Source: Aphrocallistes beatrix (Eukaryota > Porifera > Hexactinellida > Sceptrulophora > Aphrocallistidae). Taken from it: a DNA stretch of 64,000 nucleotides. The DNA lies in contig OY725490.1 in the NCBI GenBank assembly GCA_963281255.1, forward strand, positions 4,030,001-4,094,000. The letters run 5' to 3'. How positions within the stretch are numbered: the stretch's first letter is position 1; the number at the start of each line of letters is the position of its first letter. Shown one piece after another: positions 21,959-34,246 of this stretch. The notes below the pieces were generated by a model. It worked only from the letters and a program-made list of their open reading frames with translations, had not been told where the DNA came from and made no database searches. Position numbers and translations under genes: made by a program.

Positions 21959-23557
21959 CAGGGTAGAACATAAGTGCTGTCCTATTGAGTTTTGTCAAAT
22001 AAATGGAATTTTAAGTTATAGTATGCTATGATTCACTTATCAATATAATCTCCATCTCTTTCTATTACAAGTTTAATACGATTAGGCATATCTGCCACCA
22101 AGTTCGTCAAAATGTCTGGATCTATCTGACTCCACGCTTTTTTAACTATTTTCAAGGGTATCAATATCACTTGGTTGTCCCATCTCATCGACCTTGCCTT
22201 TGACGATTGCCCAAAGATTCTCGATAGGATTTAAGTCTGGGGAATTGCCTGGCCATTTTTCCTTCCTCCAAAAGTGGGGGAGATTGTTTTCGCACCACTC
22301 CTGAGTCAATTTATCCGTATGGGCGGGGGCGCCATCATGTTGAAAGATAATCTCGGACATGTTTCTTGACATCGCAAGCTTTAGGATTGAGCCCTTCTTG
22401 GCCCTACGTTTGAGAGCATCCTTACAAGTGTATGCCAGAATAAAATCACGATAATAAGCTCCGGTTATAGTTTGGCCTTTGGGTACAATGTGCAAATCTG
22501 ACAGAGCCTGGTGTGACATCATACCCCACTCATGAACTTTAGGAGGAAATTTCACCTTGTAGCATGGAGGTACAACTTCAGGTTTTCGTGCGATCATTTT
22601 GGCGATTAGGGGTAGAGAATAATTCAAAAGGACACTCATCTGACCATAAAACCCATTTGAAATCATCAACAGTCCGCTCTTGCCGCTCCCTGGCAAATTT
22701 GAGACGATTTTCCTTCTGACGATCTGTTAGTTTCGGCCTTTTCATCCGTTTGTAAGATTTAGCACCTAAAGAATTCGCCAAATATCTTCGAAAAGTGGTG
22801 TGAGTGATCGGGTAGCCCATGCTAGTTATTCTTTTAGCCAATTTTCTGGTAGATTGCCTTCGTTTAGTAACTGATTTAGCAATCACGATTTTTGCCACAC
22901 GGTGAAATTTCGGCGGTCGTCCAGACCGCGCTTTAGTCTCTAGCGTTTTCCCAGAATTCTGAATGCTGTACCAACGTCTAATCGAGCAATCGTGAATGAG
23001 GGCCCACTGCTTCTGTAAAAAATGTCTTCATAATCGATGTCTCATGACGATTTAGTACCAGGTACCTTTCATTCGCCATAGAAATATTTCATAAATCCAC
23101 TGAATTCGTTATCAGAAATGAGAAAAAGTTATTCAGTCGAAGTTAAAATTAGGTACAATTTGCAAAATTCACCAAAGAGGAAATTTTCATCACATCACAA
23201 AAAAATCTGATCCAATTGGTGTTCAAAATGCACTGATCTGAACATCTTATATCTCAACAAATTTAGAGTGTTCGAGCAAAATGTGTGAGCTAATTTTCCT
23301 AGAATTTGAAGACTCTGGGAAGATGACTTGAAAAGCAGTGGGCCCTGATTCACGATTTCCGTTGCGGACCAGGATACATTTTTTTTTTCAAAACTCACCA
23401 TACAAAACACATTTCTAAGTCATAGAATCGAAAAATCTTTTAAAATCATTGAGGATATTCGAATTACAATCTCTAAGGACCATAATAACTAAGATCGTTT
23501 GAGTATAAGAAATTATATACCTAATGAAGCTTGTAACAGAACTTATGGGTCACCTTG
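21959..23557 (-). mobile_element. DD37E Tc1/mariner-group transposon, about 1.6 kb
   Basis: TA-flanked insertion in the HEL-A TA tract. The ends are CAGGGTAGAACATAAGTGC and, inverted, CAAGGTGACCCATAAGTTC, similar but imperfect inverted repeats. It carries a broken minus-strand transposase. Confidence 0.87.
22142..23079 (-). pseudogene. DD37E transposase, frameshifted
   Basis: A Tc1/mariner-group transposase that would cut and paste the surrounding element. The likely ATG is at 23079-23077 (MANERYLVLNRHE). The helix-turn-helix region is frameshifted, followed by 22898-22578 with TRKLAKRITSMGY, RYLANSLG and LWSDECPFELF (first catalytic Asp). The frame shifts within 22578-22696 and continues to 22142 with WGMMS, FQHDGAPAHT (second Asp) and SPDLNPIENLW (Glu). 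Thirty-seven residues separate the second Asp and the Glu, defining DD37E. All three catalytic residues are present, so only frameshifts inactivate it. The C terminus is truncated by a stop after about DTLENS. Confidence 0.88.
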
Positions 23558-24019
23558 TATATATAGTATATATATCTGTAACGAATTGATTGAAGAAACT
23601 GCAAAGCGCAGAAAGAAGATTTTTGTGAGTCTTTTGGCTATGGCTCCGCAAAGTTCTGAGCTCAGACCAAAATGTCGACTCATCATGGAATTATGACGTC
23701 ATTGTCACCTTTTTTATAATTAGAAATTTCAGTTTTTCGGCTATAACTCGGCCATTTTAGGTAATAGAAAGCTGAAATTTTAATAGAATGTGTATATTAA
23801 TATAGCTCACTTATGATGCTACTATCATAAAAAATTGATGACACATCACTCTGTTATGACATCATCATTATGCATCAAAATTTAAAAAATTGACAAATTT
23901 AGCGATTTTTCCTGCGATATCGATTAAAACAGTAAGACAGATGTATTTAGAGATGTTATCTCCCATATAATTAATCAATGGTGACCACAGGCGCGCAAAG
24001 TGCGCTTGTAGTCTATACA

Positions 24020-24972
24020 TCCTCACAATTAAAATTCGATTAATGTATATACAGGGTGTTTCAGCGATTGTATCACGAAAAGAATTTGAAATTACTAGGT
24101 AAATATTTTACTAATCATCTTCCCCTTTAACGATGTTGTTTAGCACCTTCTGACATTTATGTGACAGCAAAATGGACAAGCTAGATGACAAACAAAACAA
24201 GATCAAGATGGTGGAATTCTACCATAAAAATCAGTCCTATTCAAGACTATCCCACACTTCTAAGGTTTACCCACCCAAAATGACTAAATCGGAAATGAGT
24301 TATCCCATATTAATGATGTTTTAAAATAATTTACTTTTATTCCAACGGTTTGCTTCATTGTTTTTCGCAAATGTCAAAGGATTCCTTTCAAAAGCAACCA
24401 AAATAACTAAATTATCTCAATCACAAATGAAATGAAAGCAATTTACTTTTGTGATACAATCGCTGAAACACCCTGTGTATATATATGTAACGAATTGATT
24501 GAAAAAACTGCCACGCTGATTTTTGGCATGTGGGAGTCTTTTGGCTATGGCTCCAGTAAGTTCTGAGCTCGGACGAAAATGTCGACTCATCATGGAATTA
24601 TGACGTCTTTATCACCTATTTTATAATTAGAAATTTTAGAATTTTAGTTTTTCGACCATAACTCGGCCATAGGTAATAGAAGGCTGAAATTTTAATAGAA
24701 TGTGCATATTAATATACCTCACATATGATACAACTAACATAAAAAATGATGACTCATCACTCTGTTATGACGTCATCTTGACACATCAAAAATTTTATAA
24801 ATTGACAAATTTGGTGATTTTTCCTGCGATGTCGATTATAACAGTAGGACAGACGTATTTAGTGATTTTATCTCCGTTATAATTAATCAATGTGACCCCA
24901 GGCGTCAAGGGCACTTCCGGGGGATACAAAGTGTCCTCTAGCCGCGCAGCAAGCAAGCGAAGCGCGCTTGTT
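24020..24972 (+). mobile_element. HEL-A copy split by a mariner-type MITE
   Basis: 5' end TCCTCACAATTAAAATTCGA at 24020, only 11 bp after the previous HEL-A 3' end. The body resumes after the MITE at ATGTAACGAATTGATTG and ends AAGCGCGCTTG at 24972. It carries TTATGACGTCTT and TTATGACGTCATCTT. Confidence 0.87.
24052..24475. mobile_element. Mariner-derived MITE, copy 1, with start of transposase
   Basis: Ends CAGGGTGTTTCAGCGATTGT and its inverse. At 24172 an ATG opens MDKLDDKQNKIKMVEFYHK, resembling mariner N-termini, then stops after about 50 codons. A near-identical copy lies at 46048-46470. Confidence 0.8.
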
Positions 24973-25109
24973 ATTTATCAAAACTTGTTTGTATTTAGGA
25001 ATCGGCTCCCCTACTTTAAATTTGCTCCCGACGCCCCTGCTTAATACACGTCCGTATAGTATGTCACCGAGGAGGCCTGAAAAATTGAACGCTAATTTCA
25101 CAGCTAAAT

Positions 25110-25505
25110 TTAATTAGACAGACAAATTAAAAACCGTATACGATAGACCTTTAAAATGTATTATTACCATATATAAATATTATAACCGTGTATTCAATTC
25201 TGCTGTCCAAAAGTTGATTTGTCATCATGTGATTACGCAATAAGCCTTTTTCAGAGCGAAAAATGCTGCTGTTGAAGCTCTTTTGAGACTCTAGTGGTTG
25301 AATTTTTGAAGAATCTTTAATATTCTCTGATTTATCTATGATTTTGTCACATCTAATTACTTCTCTATGGATTATGATAAATCCTAGACACGTGAACAGC
25401 ATTATTATTATATAGGAAGCACTAGTTTGCGGATTGAATGGTCTAATTTCTTAGTTTTTTTCATAGCAACTTAGGAATGCATAGACATTCCAGTTAATAT
25501 TTTCA
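25110..25505. repeat. Fragment of the giant-palindrome family
   Basis: Shares ACCATATATAAATATTATAA, TCATCATGTGATTACGCAAT and ATAGCAACTTAGGAATG-like strings with the 17.4 kb arm. Diverged and lacking recognisable ends. Confidence 0.5.
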
Positions 25506-26849
25506 TATTTTTTGGATTAAGGCCTTCCTATTGTTGTTGTACAAAAAATCAAGCATTAGAAATGGAGATAAAGATGTCTCAAATGAGCTAAAATAGCAGG
25601 ATTTTTGCGAGCTAGAACAGCAGGATTTACACGAATACTCATATTACTCTTAATAATAACAAGTATGGTTTTGTTTAAAATTTGAAGTGGGACCATACAA
25701 ATTGTTATTATTGAGAGAAATACAACTATTTCGCATTCATTTTCATCTATAGTAAGAATCTGTTAGCGGGAATTATCTTTAGTAGAATATTGTTCAGGGC
25801 ATTTTCTATTTAATCAATATGTTCCTGGATGGTTTAGCAATAAGTTTCCATCTACATTGCCTGGCTTAAAGTATTTGAACACCGTATTGCTTTACATGAT
25901 GAATAAAACTAAAATGGGTTATTCATGGAAAAGTGACTTCTTAAAACTACGAGCAGTAAACTCTTTAAATTCGAAATATATACCCCCGAACTACTCTGTT
26001 TAAAAGCTTCTCATTGATTATTCCTTCTAAAGTGTAATTACCATCAACTGTGCAAACGTGCTACTTGGCACTAGTCAGGACCATTGCATATTAAGAGATC
26101 AAGACCATTTAGGCATTCTCAAATGGTACAAAACTATTAAACTAACTAATTCGAATGTGAAAAATACTGAAAATGAGGTCGAAAGTATAAATTTTAACTA
26201 TAAAAGGAATACGTAGATAGAGTTCAAATCTATAAATATACTTGAAACTTAAGAAATGAATGGGAAGAGTTTTCGCAACCATGTGGTTGTAAATTATTTG
26301 TTTACGATAATTTTCTATCCTAAATTAAATATTGATTAATAGTTAGATATATGCATATAAATATTTGATTAAACTTAATTATATGACGAAGACTTTGTGA
26401 ATGCCAAGTTAAATTCGAGCTAGAGATAAGAGAGTCAACTGATCAAAGAGCGTATGCCTATAACCAGATATATACTACGTAGTAAACACCAATATAAAGG
26501 AACACTAAATAGTGCATAATAACATTTTCTAAATTAGTATTCATTATGCGTTTAGTGAAAATGATTAATATTAAATATGTAGGGTGCCAGTAAATTATGT
26601 AATACAATCTCCATGTACAGTGTTTAAATTTGTTTACCATACTCCGACAAGAAATAGTGAGTGCATGGAAATATAATATTTCGATTTCAGATAGTGCATG
26701 ATGGAGTTTTAGTCACCAATAGGGTATCTTCAGAAATTGAATGGTCTATTCATTAGTTTCTATGATTTCATGAAAATACAGAAAGTAGTTCAAAATGGCA
26801 ATAATTATGGATTGAGGATTGAGGGGCATGGAATATCAGGTGTATATTA
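25506..26849. other. Intronic, nothing recognised
   Basis: AT-rich; no coherent reading frame or family motif found. Confidence 0.4.
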
Positions 26850-27303
26850 CACTGCCCTACCAAAAGTATTCGTACACTCCAATAGTACCAATACAAATTG
26901 TATAAATCGTATCTATTTTGGGAGTCAATATTTAAATTTGGCTTAAAGTTCATATTCTACACACTCGATTTACTCATTGTATAGTCTTTCAACTCAATTA
27001 CTCTATTTCCAACATAAATATTTGAACATTTACTTCATTGTGCCACATACCATAAATTGATGCCACTATATATGATGGCGTTAGTGGCATTAGGTGTCAC
27101 GGGTTGAAATATTTTAGCTTTAAAATAGAGTAATTGAGTTGAAAGACTATAAAATGAGTAAATCGAGTGTGTAGAATTTGTATTTTGAGGCAAATTTAGT
27201 CCAACTATTACTGATTTATTAATATTGACTCCCAAAATAGATACGATTTATACAATTTGTATGGGAATTATTAGGGTGTACGAATACTTTTGGTAGGGCA
27301 GTG
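26850..27303. mobile_element. Tc1-type MITE with long inverted repeats
   Basis: TA-flanked (26848-26849, 27304-27305). Ends CACTGCCCTACCAAAAGTAT and its inverse; inversion continues inward (ATAAATCGTATCTATTTTGG). No coding capacity; the short open frames on either strand are palindrome shadows. Same family as 19159-19632. Confidence 0.92.
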
Positions 27304-27305
27304 TA

Positions 27306-28305
27306 TATATTATTGACACATAGTTGTCAATCACAAAGCATCGATTCCAGTTGTTAAAAAAACATTATTTCTGAAATAACAATGGCCTAGGTAAAATAGA
27401 AGGCATATTGCCATTTTCAGTGCATCAATGTGAAGTAGTAATATTGTTGCGGAAAGCTTTCCATAAAAATAGGATTTTCCAGACCCACTTTGTGTGTGTT
27501 ATTAACCGATGCCATCATTTACTAAGAATCCCAAACTTGTTATATATAGTAAATATATTAATATTTAAGGTTTCAGATAGCTTTCATTAAAGTATAGATA
27601 TATGGAAGATTAAATAATGACGTCGCGGGCCAGAGTTTCCTGACCACTGCTCTACATGACTTTTTTTAATCTTAAAAGTGCATCTAAAGGGGTAATTACT
27701 AACATTCGGTGAAAATTTTGATTTTGAAATTAAAAACTGTCCTATTGGATCAAAGAACGAATACTTCTCATTCTTTACCTATATTCTCCTAAGGCCACCT
27801 TCGTGTGCTTTGGGGTGTCAAAATTGCAACATGGAGCAAAAACTTGCGAAGGGATCGTTTGAAAATTGCCAAATTCCATTACTTTCTCAGGACTGTTTTT
27901 GTGAGTTAGATGTTTTAAGTTAACGTGTCTGCCATATTGGGTCAGGACTGAATTCCAAAACACCATTACTTGCAAAAACGAAACATTCTTCTGGAGTTAT
28001 GCTCTGAGAAAGGCATGGAGGTTGTTAATTTTGATTAAGATCCGTTTGCAGGACGTTTCCCCATTTAACAATTTTGATTAAACCCCAAATCACTTGAATG
28101 GGGAATTTGGTTGTTTGTGACAAATTCATGTTTTATAATTAATCAAAATATTCCTTTTACATCAGTGCTTGTATTTAAACTCGCCCTTTTTTGATTATAT
28201 TTAACTTGTATAGTCATAATATTTGAATGAAATACAAATCTATTGTATTTGTTAACATCTTGATTTTCTTGAGCTCACTTCATCATCAATATAAAGTTTA
28301 TATAA
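27306..28305. other. Intronic, no gene; possible hAT tail
   Basis: GTCGCGGGCCAGAGTTTCC at 27622 and CCACTGCTCTAC at 27642 resemble hAT terminal sequence, but no partner end was found. The rest is unassigned. Confidence 0.35.
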
Positions 28306-29385
28306 TGGATGTCTAAAATTCCAGAAATGGTAGGAGATTACGTGCAATCGGTATGTTAGAATCAGGTATTAGCCAAAAAGAGATTGCACAGACATTAGGG
28401 GTTACAGTTAAGACTGTTTGGAAAACGAAGAGTCTATCAGGCAAATCCATGGCAAGTATTGCAAGTATAAAGTCTATAAGGAGGTTTTCCGTCAAAAGAG
28501 CATCACTTTCAGCTTTCTTAACGGACAAAACTAGCTCTGGGCGTCCAACACGGCTTTCTCGCATTCTTAAAATCATTATTAGAAAATCTCTTGGCAAACG
28601 ATCTACGCGAAAACTTGCTTGTATCGTCTCGAAAAATTCAAAGAGAGTTAGTAAAGACACTATACATCGCTATTTAAGGAATACTATCGGAACAAAGCCA
28701 TGCAAAAGACCTTCGCATCCAAAATTGTCGGAAAAACAGAAAGAACAGAGACTAAAATTATGTCTTAGTCATAAATTTTGGGGAACAGGATTGGAGAAGG
28801 GTTCTTTTTAGTGAAGAGACTATTTTGAACCTTTTCATTCAACAAATCGGCAGAACGATCAAGTTTGGAGTCAGAATGCATGAAACATTTAACCGGTTCA
28901 AACAGTTAAATTCCCGAGTAGAATCATGGCATGGGGGATGATGAGTGGTACTGGGCTCTCGGAACTCCATTTTCTTCCTCCCAAACATCTGTATATGCAG
29001 ATTACTATATAAACGAAATTTTGGAGAAGTCCTGCCTTCCTACCTCAAAGAGAAGGAAACTACAGGCCCAGTGGCTGGACGGAAAAATATCGCTTGATGT
29101 CCGAGGCCATTATTATGCAGGATGGGGTTCCTGCCCACACCGCCTTAAAGACACAGACCAGGCTTTCCAAACATACTCCAGGCTACTGGGCAAAAGGAAT
29201 TTGGCCTAGCAATTCGCCATTTTAAAATGCCATTGAAAAAATTTCGGCAATTATTCAAGCAGAGCTTGACAAGAAGAAACCAGCCACCAACTTGTCATAA
29301 CTCGTAAAATATCAGAAAAATATCTGGAATGGGCTCACGACTTCGATTTTGGAGGATTTAATCTCAGGGATGTCTGCTCGTATTA
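28306..29385 (+). pseudogene. DD37E Tc1/mariner-group transposase, degenerate
   Basis: The 28353-28811 frame gives GMLESGISQKEIAQTLGVTV (helix-turn-helix), a GRPTRLSRILK linker motif, SLGKRSTRKLA and YLRNTIGTKP. After a frameshift the next part reads RVLFSEETIL, in which the first catalytic Asp is Glu. Later frames hold NICICRLLYK and YYINEILEKSCLP, then MQDGVPAHTALKTQ (second Asp) and a stop-broken SNSPF-NAIE (final Glu). With the stop counted as one residue, 37 positions separate Asp and Glu, as in the element at 21959. Several stops and frameshifts; no inverted repeats recognised. Non-functional. Confidence 0.8.
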
Positions 29386-30825
29386 ATAGGATATTTATCT
29401 ATTCACATACTATACATTTCCTTATGGTTTTGAAATGATTTGTAAGATTGGATAATGTATTAACTCAATTAGTTAGCAATAATAGAGACTTGAACGAGGT
29501 GAATGGATAAAATAGATGTGTTATTGTGCAATTCAAGGCATGCCTGAGTTCATCATTCTATAAAATTATAGCTTCACATCTTCGTTTATATGCATCCTGT
29601 TTCGAATTCCACCCAAAAGATAAATTAAAATGATACAAGAGTATTATGAAGGCTGGGCTGAGAAGCATAAAAAGTACTGTTACTAGTTGACTAAGAATAA
29701 AGATTCAGTCAAATAAAATCTAATTATGTGGTAAAGATATGCTCACTCTCGAAAATTAATCTAGGTAGTTACATGAAAGAGCACGAGCAACCATTGGAAT
29801 TATAAGACTACCGCTTTTATCCACAGATTAATGTTACTACGCTTGTCAACATACATTTTGCAGCTTAGCATGTTAGATCGATTCTAAGGAGTATTTGCGT
29901 GCTGAATCTAAAATGTTATCGATTTGGCCGATTGGGCAGATTATCTATCTCTATAGTAATTTGGAATAGAATATTTCATATAGAATTGAATGTGATAATT
30001 GTAACTACGCTGAAGTACTCTGAAAGTGGCATTGCGTCAGACGAATCTGGTTTACAATAATTACTCAAATATATAGGTGGTCAGAGAGCAATTTAGCTTA
30101 AAATCGTATTCTTTAAGCAATTAATATTGAGTCAACTTGATCTAGTATCTAACAGTTACGAATGATATGAAATATAATATCTCTGATCGTAGATAAAACT
30201 AGCGCTATTCAAGAGACACATATCCATCCATATTTGATGACGTTAATATAGCAAGTTAGAGCACGCGCACCATGCTAGGTAATAGCACTCAACGATCAGA
30301 AATGAATTGCGTCGATCACTCTTCGAACATCAAATGGACAAGCAGTATAGTGATTTGGGGGGAATCAATATACTATGCAATACAATATAAGCACTAGAAA
30401 CTGGATCTCTATATATGGAATTTTTTATACTAGGTGAGGCAATTTACGCAATCTCTACTCATTGCAAATTGATATTTCCTAAATTTTATCTTCACTTTGG
30501 AATATGACAGTTAAAAGATACACAATAATAACTACTTTTCCATTTTTCATGTTCTATTTTTTAACATTAAGTTAAATATATGATATCATTGGAATTTATC
30601 ATATGCCGACTTTCAAAACGACCACTAAATGCTGTATTAAACAAGATGAGCACCATCAAGAGCAAGTTAGTAGTATGCAGTAATTGTTAGACTTCTGTCA
30701 GCATTTTAAAATTAAATGCAATTATGATTCGCTATTCCAAACATAGCTCATTCTGACGTGACATTTATCGAAACCAAGAAGAATTTCTAAGATGGCAACA
30801 AACGATTACGACTTAAAATGATACC
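29386..30825. other. Intronic, nothing recognised
   Basis: AT-rich with no supported gene or repeat match. Confidence 0.4.
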
Positions 30826-30849
30826 ATTGAAATTTTAATAGAATGTGTA

Positions 30850-31485
30850 TGTTGCAGTGTAAATGCGAAACTGGTGGATTCGCGAATACACTGAATAGTT
30901 AGTGGATTCGCGAATACATTGAATAGTTGGTGGACTCGCGAAAACACCGGTGCAAATGCGAAACCTTTTTATCTTAAATCTTATGGTTGGTTAATTATAT
31001 AACTCGGAAATACGTAGTATTTACACTATTATTAGTAATACTCAGCTGTTTCATGACTAAAAATTTGACAGTAAGATGATGTAAACAACATATTTTCAAA
31101 GCTACTATACAGCTACATTTTTGGCGTGAGAAAAAAGTTTTTAAACTTAAAACATACCAAAAAGCAAATAATATAGCATAGCATGAGGAGTGATGTATGT
31201 AATGTAAGAATAATTGATCATACTTGAAGATTACATGAAAACGATTTAGAATAAGGTTTGACATTCATTGATCTTGATTAAAAGTTTTGTTGTAATCTAG
31301 TTGTTCCTATGAGAAATATAAATCAACCATAATATTTAGGATAAAAAGGTTTCGCATTTGCACCAGTGTATTCGCGAATCCACCAACTATTCAGTGTATT
31401 CGCGAATCCACCAAATATATTCAGTGTATTCGCGAATCAACCGGTGTATTCGCGAATACACCAGTTTCGCATTTACACTGCAACA
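30850..31485. mobile_element. 636 bp foldback MITE with TTCGCGAAT arrays
   Basis: Ends TGTTGCAGTGTAAATGCGAA and its perfect inverse, flanked by TGTA at 30846-30849 and 31486-31489. The intact HEL-A sequence reads AATGTGTATATTAAT at this site. Each arm contains repeated GGTGGATTCGCGAATACA-like units. Confidence 0.9.
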
Positions 31486-31622
31486 TGTATATTAATATAC
31501 CTCACATATGATACAACTATCATCAAAAAATGATGACACATCACCCTATTATGACGTCATCATTACGCATCAGAATTATAAAAATTGAAAATTTGATGAT
31601 TTTTCGAGTGAGATTGATTATA

Positions 31623-32959
31623 CTAAGGGCGGTCAGAAAGTTCTAATCACATGAAGTAATTATGAAATAATCAAATTCAAACAAGGTTTTAAACATCTAA
31701 ATATTCGAAATACTGGCCGTTATTATCAATTACCAATTGTAATCTCTCTAGCCACACTCGAAACGTTTTTTTATACTCCTCAATAGCTATGTCCATAAGG
31801 TACCGTTGAATTGTTCGGCCAAGTAACATTCTTGATTCGAATTCCTTGCCAAAAAGATGTTTTTTCAAGTCATCGAATAGCCAGAAATCGCTATTCGCTA
31901 TTAAATCGCTATAAAAAAGGTGATATATCTGGACTATAGGGTGGATGTTCCAGCTCTATCATTCCCACATCATTGATTTTCTCTTTGACCAGCTTTGTTT
32001 TGTGGGGGTGAACATTATCGTGTAAAAGCCGAATCCCCTTTGCTCCACACTTAGGCCTCCTCTTTAAATAGAAATTATTTACTTCTGTTAGTACTTGAGT
32101 AGCATAGTAGTTACTTGTAATGCTCTGCCCTTTGGGAACAGCCATCTGACACAATGGACCATACCCGTCATGAAAAATGGAGTACATTACCATCGGAGCA
32201 AAGCGATTCGGACGGTCTACTACTGGGGGGTCCCCCCTATTTCCACCCACATTTTATTTGGCTCCTTTCTTTGAGGTTCGCAAAAGTAGATCCAAGTCTC
32301 ATCGCCCGTGCAGATATTATATAATATATCAGGTCGGCAATTCTTATAAGTCTGGAGGTGTTTTTTTTGCAATTTCAACTCGGGTCCTTTTTTGGCTTGC
32401 AGTCAAATTGTGAGGGACCCATCGGGCGCAAAGTTTTCTCATTCCAAGATGGTTGTGAATAATCACGAAGAGCTATTGAATTAAGCGTAATATGAGGGTC
32501 TTCATTTATTATTTCTTTGATTTTTTCAATATTCGTCTGGGTGGTTGCTGTAGTTGGCCGTCCTGTGCGTGGGTCATCGTCAACAGATTGCCGCCCTTCC
32601 CTAAAGAGTAGGCTCCATCTCCTGATAGTGGAATCTGAAAGAGTAGTATCGTCCCCATAAACCTTCCTGAGATCGATTTGGATCTGAGTATTGGTATCGC
32701 CTAGTAATGACCTTATCTTGATATAGGCCCTTTGCTCATAATCGCAATTTGGTGGTTTTGTGGCCATGACATTCAACGGTGGCTCGAGTGACACAAATAT
32801 AGACTGGTGGTATACAAAGAATTTTCAACGGATTTTGATTCTGTAAAAAGATATCAGTTGTGCAAATACTAAGCTAACTATAAGTGTAAACGTTAAATGC
32901 ATTATTGTTAGATAAGAATGATTAATAGACACTGATTAGAACTTTCTGACAGCCCTTAG
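31623..32959 (-). mobile_element. Mariner element, 1337 bp
   Basis: TA-flanked in HEL-A. Ends CTAAGGGCGGTCAGAAAGTT and, inverted, CTAAGGGCTGTCAGAAAGTT, a 27 bp inverted repeat with one mismatch. It carries a broken minus-strand transposase. Confidence 0.95.
31640..32767 (-). pseudogene. Mariner transposase, DD34D type, disrupted
   Basis: The likely start is ATG at 32767 (MATKPPNCDYEQRAYIKI). The first frame covers the helix-turn-helix region (STIRRWSLLFREGR, DPRTGRPTTAT) and fails after SIAL, where a frameshift hides the expected HNHLGMRK and WVPH segment. The middle region still encodes GDETWIYF (first Asp). The frame to 31909 holds MVMYSIFHDGYG, LLHDNVHPHKTK (second Asp) and PPYSPDISP. Next to the third Asp a short tandem duplication containing AAATCGCTAT (about 31886-31912) breaks the reading before DFWLFDDL. 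The element cannot make an active protein. Confidence 0.88.
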
Positions 32960-33099
32960 TAAAAGTAAGACAGACATATTTGGAGATGTTATCTCTCTTA
33001 TAATTAATCAATGTGACCCCAGGCGACCGAAGGGAGCCTCTGGCAGCCACAAAGTGTCCGCCAGCTGCGCAGCGCAAACAGGCGACGCGCGCTGCTCTA

Positions 33100-33965
33100 A
33101 TTAAAATTTTAAGACCTTTTCAAAGTAACGTTAACGTAGATTTTGTGCAAAATTCATTAATGAAATCAACTATCGAAGAAGTTATGCCTTTTTTCCTGTG
33201 GTAAAGTCCAAAGGGCTTCTTCAGATGCTATGGATTGCCAAACCTTACCCCACGGAACTTTTCTTTAACAGTTGGAAACAGAAAAAAGTTGCATAGGACC
33301 AAATCTGGACTGTAAGGGGGTGCAATACCAACTGGAAGAACTTTCAGCTAGGATGTCCAGTGTCGCAGCTGCAGTGTGCGTAGAAGCGTTTAGTTAGTAG
33401 ACCTCAAATTCAGGTCTTTGGACGACGAGATGTTCAAGTATCAAAGGCATTAGGAAGACAATTGTTGATTTACTAGTCCGCGAATACCGTGTGACAATCA
33501 TCTAGGGGAATTATGGATGCTGGTCCACTCTTGCAGAAAAATGCGGCCACCATCTACTTACCAACACTGCGAGCTCTCCGAAACGTTAGTAGCGATATTT
33601 CTCCAGGAAACACCCATATTGAAGATTATTGCTTTGTTTCCGGGTAGTATTGATATATCCAAGTCTCATCACATGTTAGGATATCGCAAATATGTTTGGA
33701 TTCTCCTCCGTTAAACATGCTCAACTTAAATTTGCACCATTCTGCCCTTGCCTCCATCTGCAATATGATCTTGTTGATGGTAGTCAAGCCGTGAAGGATC
33801 CAAAGTTCTGCAAGTTTCCTGACACCGATATGATCTTGTTGATGGTAATAATCGCTGTTTTCCGAAGTCTAGACTCTCAGCAATTTGCCCAAAATTAATA
33901 TGGGCATCATCTTTGATTAACGAATCCATTGTTGCAATTATCTCGCCTTCCTCCCCGAAGCTCAT
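33100..33965 (-). pseudogene. Second mariner-like transposase relic
   Basis: Minus-strand fragments read DDAHINFGQIAESLDF (helix-turn-helix part, 33965-33726). Further on they read LLTFRRARSVGK and MVAAFFCKSGPASIIPLDD, then AHTAAATLDILAE and a corrupted PPYSPDL equivalent near 33300. Many stops and shifts; the second catalytic Asp is not readable. It is older than the neighbouring mariner, and no inverted repeats were found. It directly follows the HEL-A 3' end. Confidence 0.7.
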
Positions 33966-34246
33966 CTCCTAGTGATGTTCTCTCTCACTTGAATTGGAGA
34001 TACCAGATGTTCAATCGATAACTTCTATATGAAGTCATAGAACATCATAGTCTAAAATCCATTATTTCAAGCTCCATTCGGAATATCAAAATAGTAGAAG
34101 TAAGAAGTAAGAACTGAATATCAAGTTAATGAAACTTCAGAATCAGTAACAATCGCGTATGACAAAACTCTCTGACTGATCTTTGTATCTATCTAGTGAT
34201 CTAACTATCCAAACCAAAAGTTGCACAAAATAAAATCTATATATGC

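Larger units (their letters stand above)
21919..24008 (+). mobile_element. HEL-A copy split by a DD37E transposon
   Basis: 5' end TCCTTACTATCAAAACTCGA at 21919. After the insertion (21959-23557) the body resumes with CTGTAACGAATTGATTGAAG and runs to GTGCGCTTG at 24008. It carries an ATTATGACGTCATTG site at about 23690. The 3' region lacks the usual GTGTCCGCC hairpin. Confidence 0.85.
21538..25039. mobile_element. hAT element carrying a nested stack
   Basis: Starts CAGGGGCGTCGGAACAGGGG and ends GCTCCCGACGCCCCTG, with an exact 8 bp duplication CTTAATAC at 21530-21537 and 25040-25047. Nearly all of its 3.5 kb is made of later insertions: two HEL-A copies (21919-24008, 24020-24972), which in turn hold a DD37E element and a mariner-type MITE. 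The original hAT was about 450 bp. Confidence 0.93.
30826..33094 (+). mobile_element. HEL-A fragment carrying two insertions
   Basis: HEL-A sequence begins part way in (TGAAATTTTAATAGAATGTG) and is interrupted at 30850-31485 by a MITE and at 31623-32959 by a mariner. It ends with the ACAAAGTGTCCG hairpin and a degraded terminus near 33094. Both interruption points can be checked against intact HEL-A copies. Confidence 0.82.
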
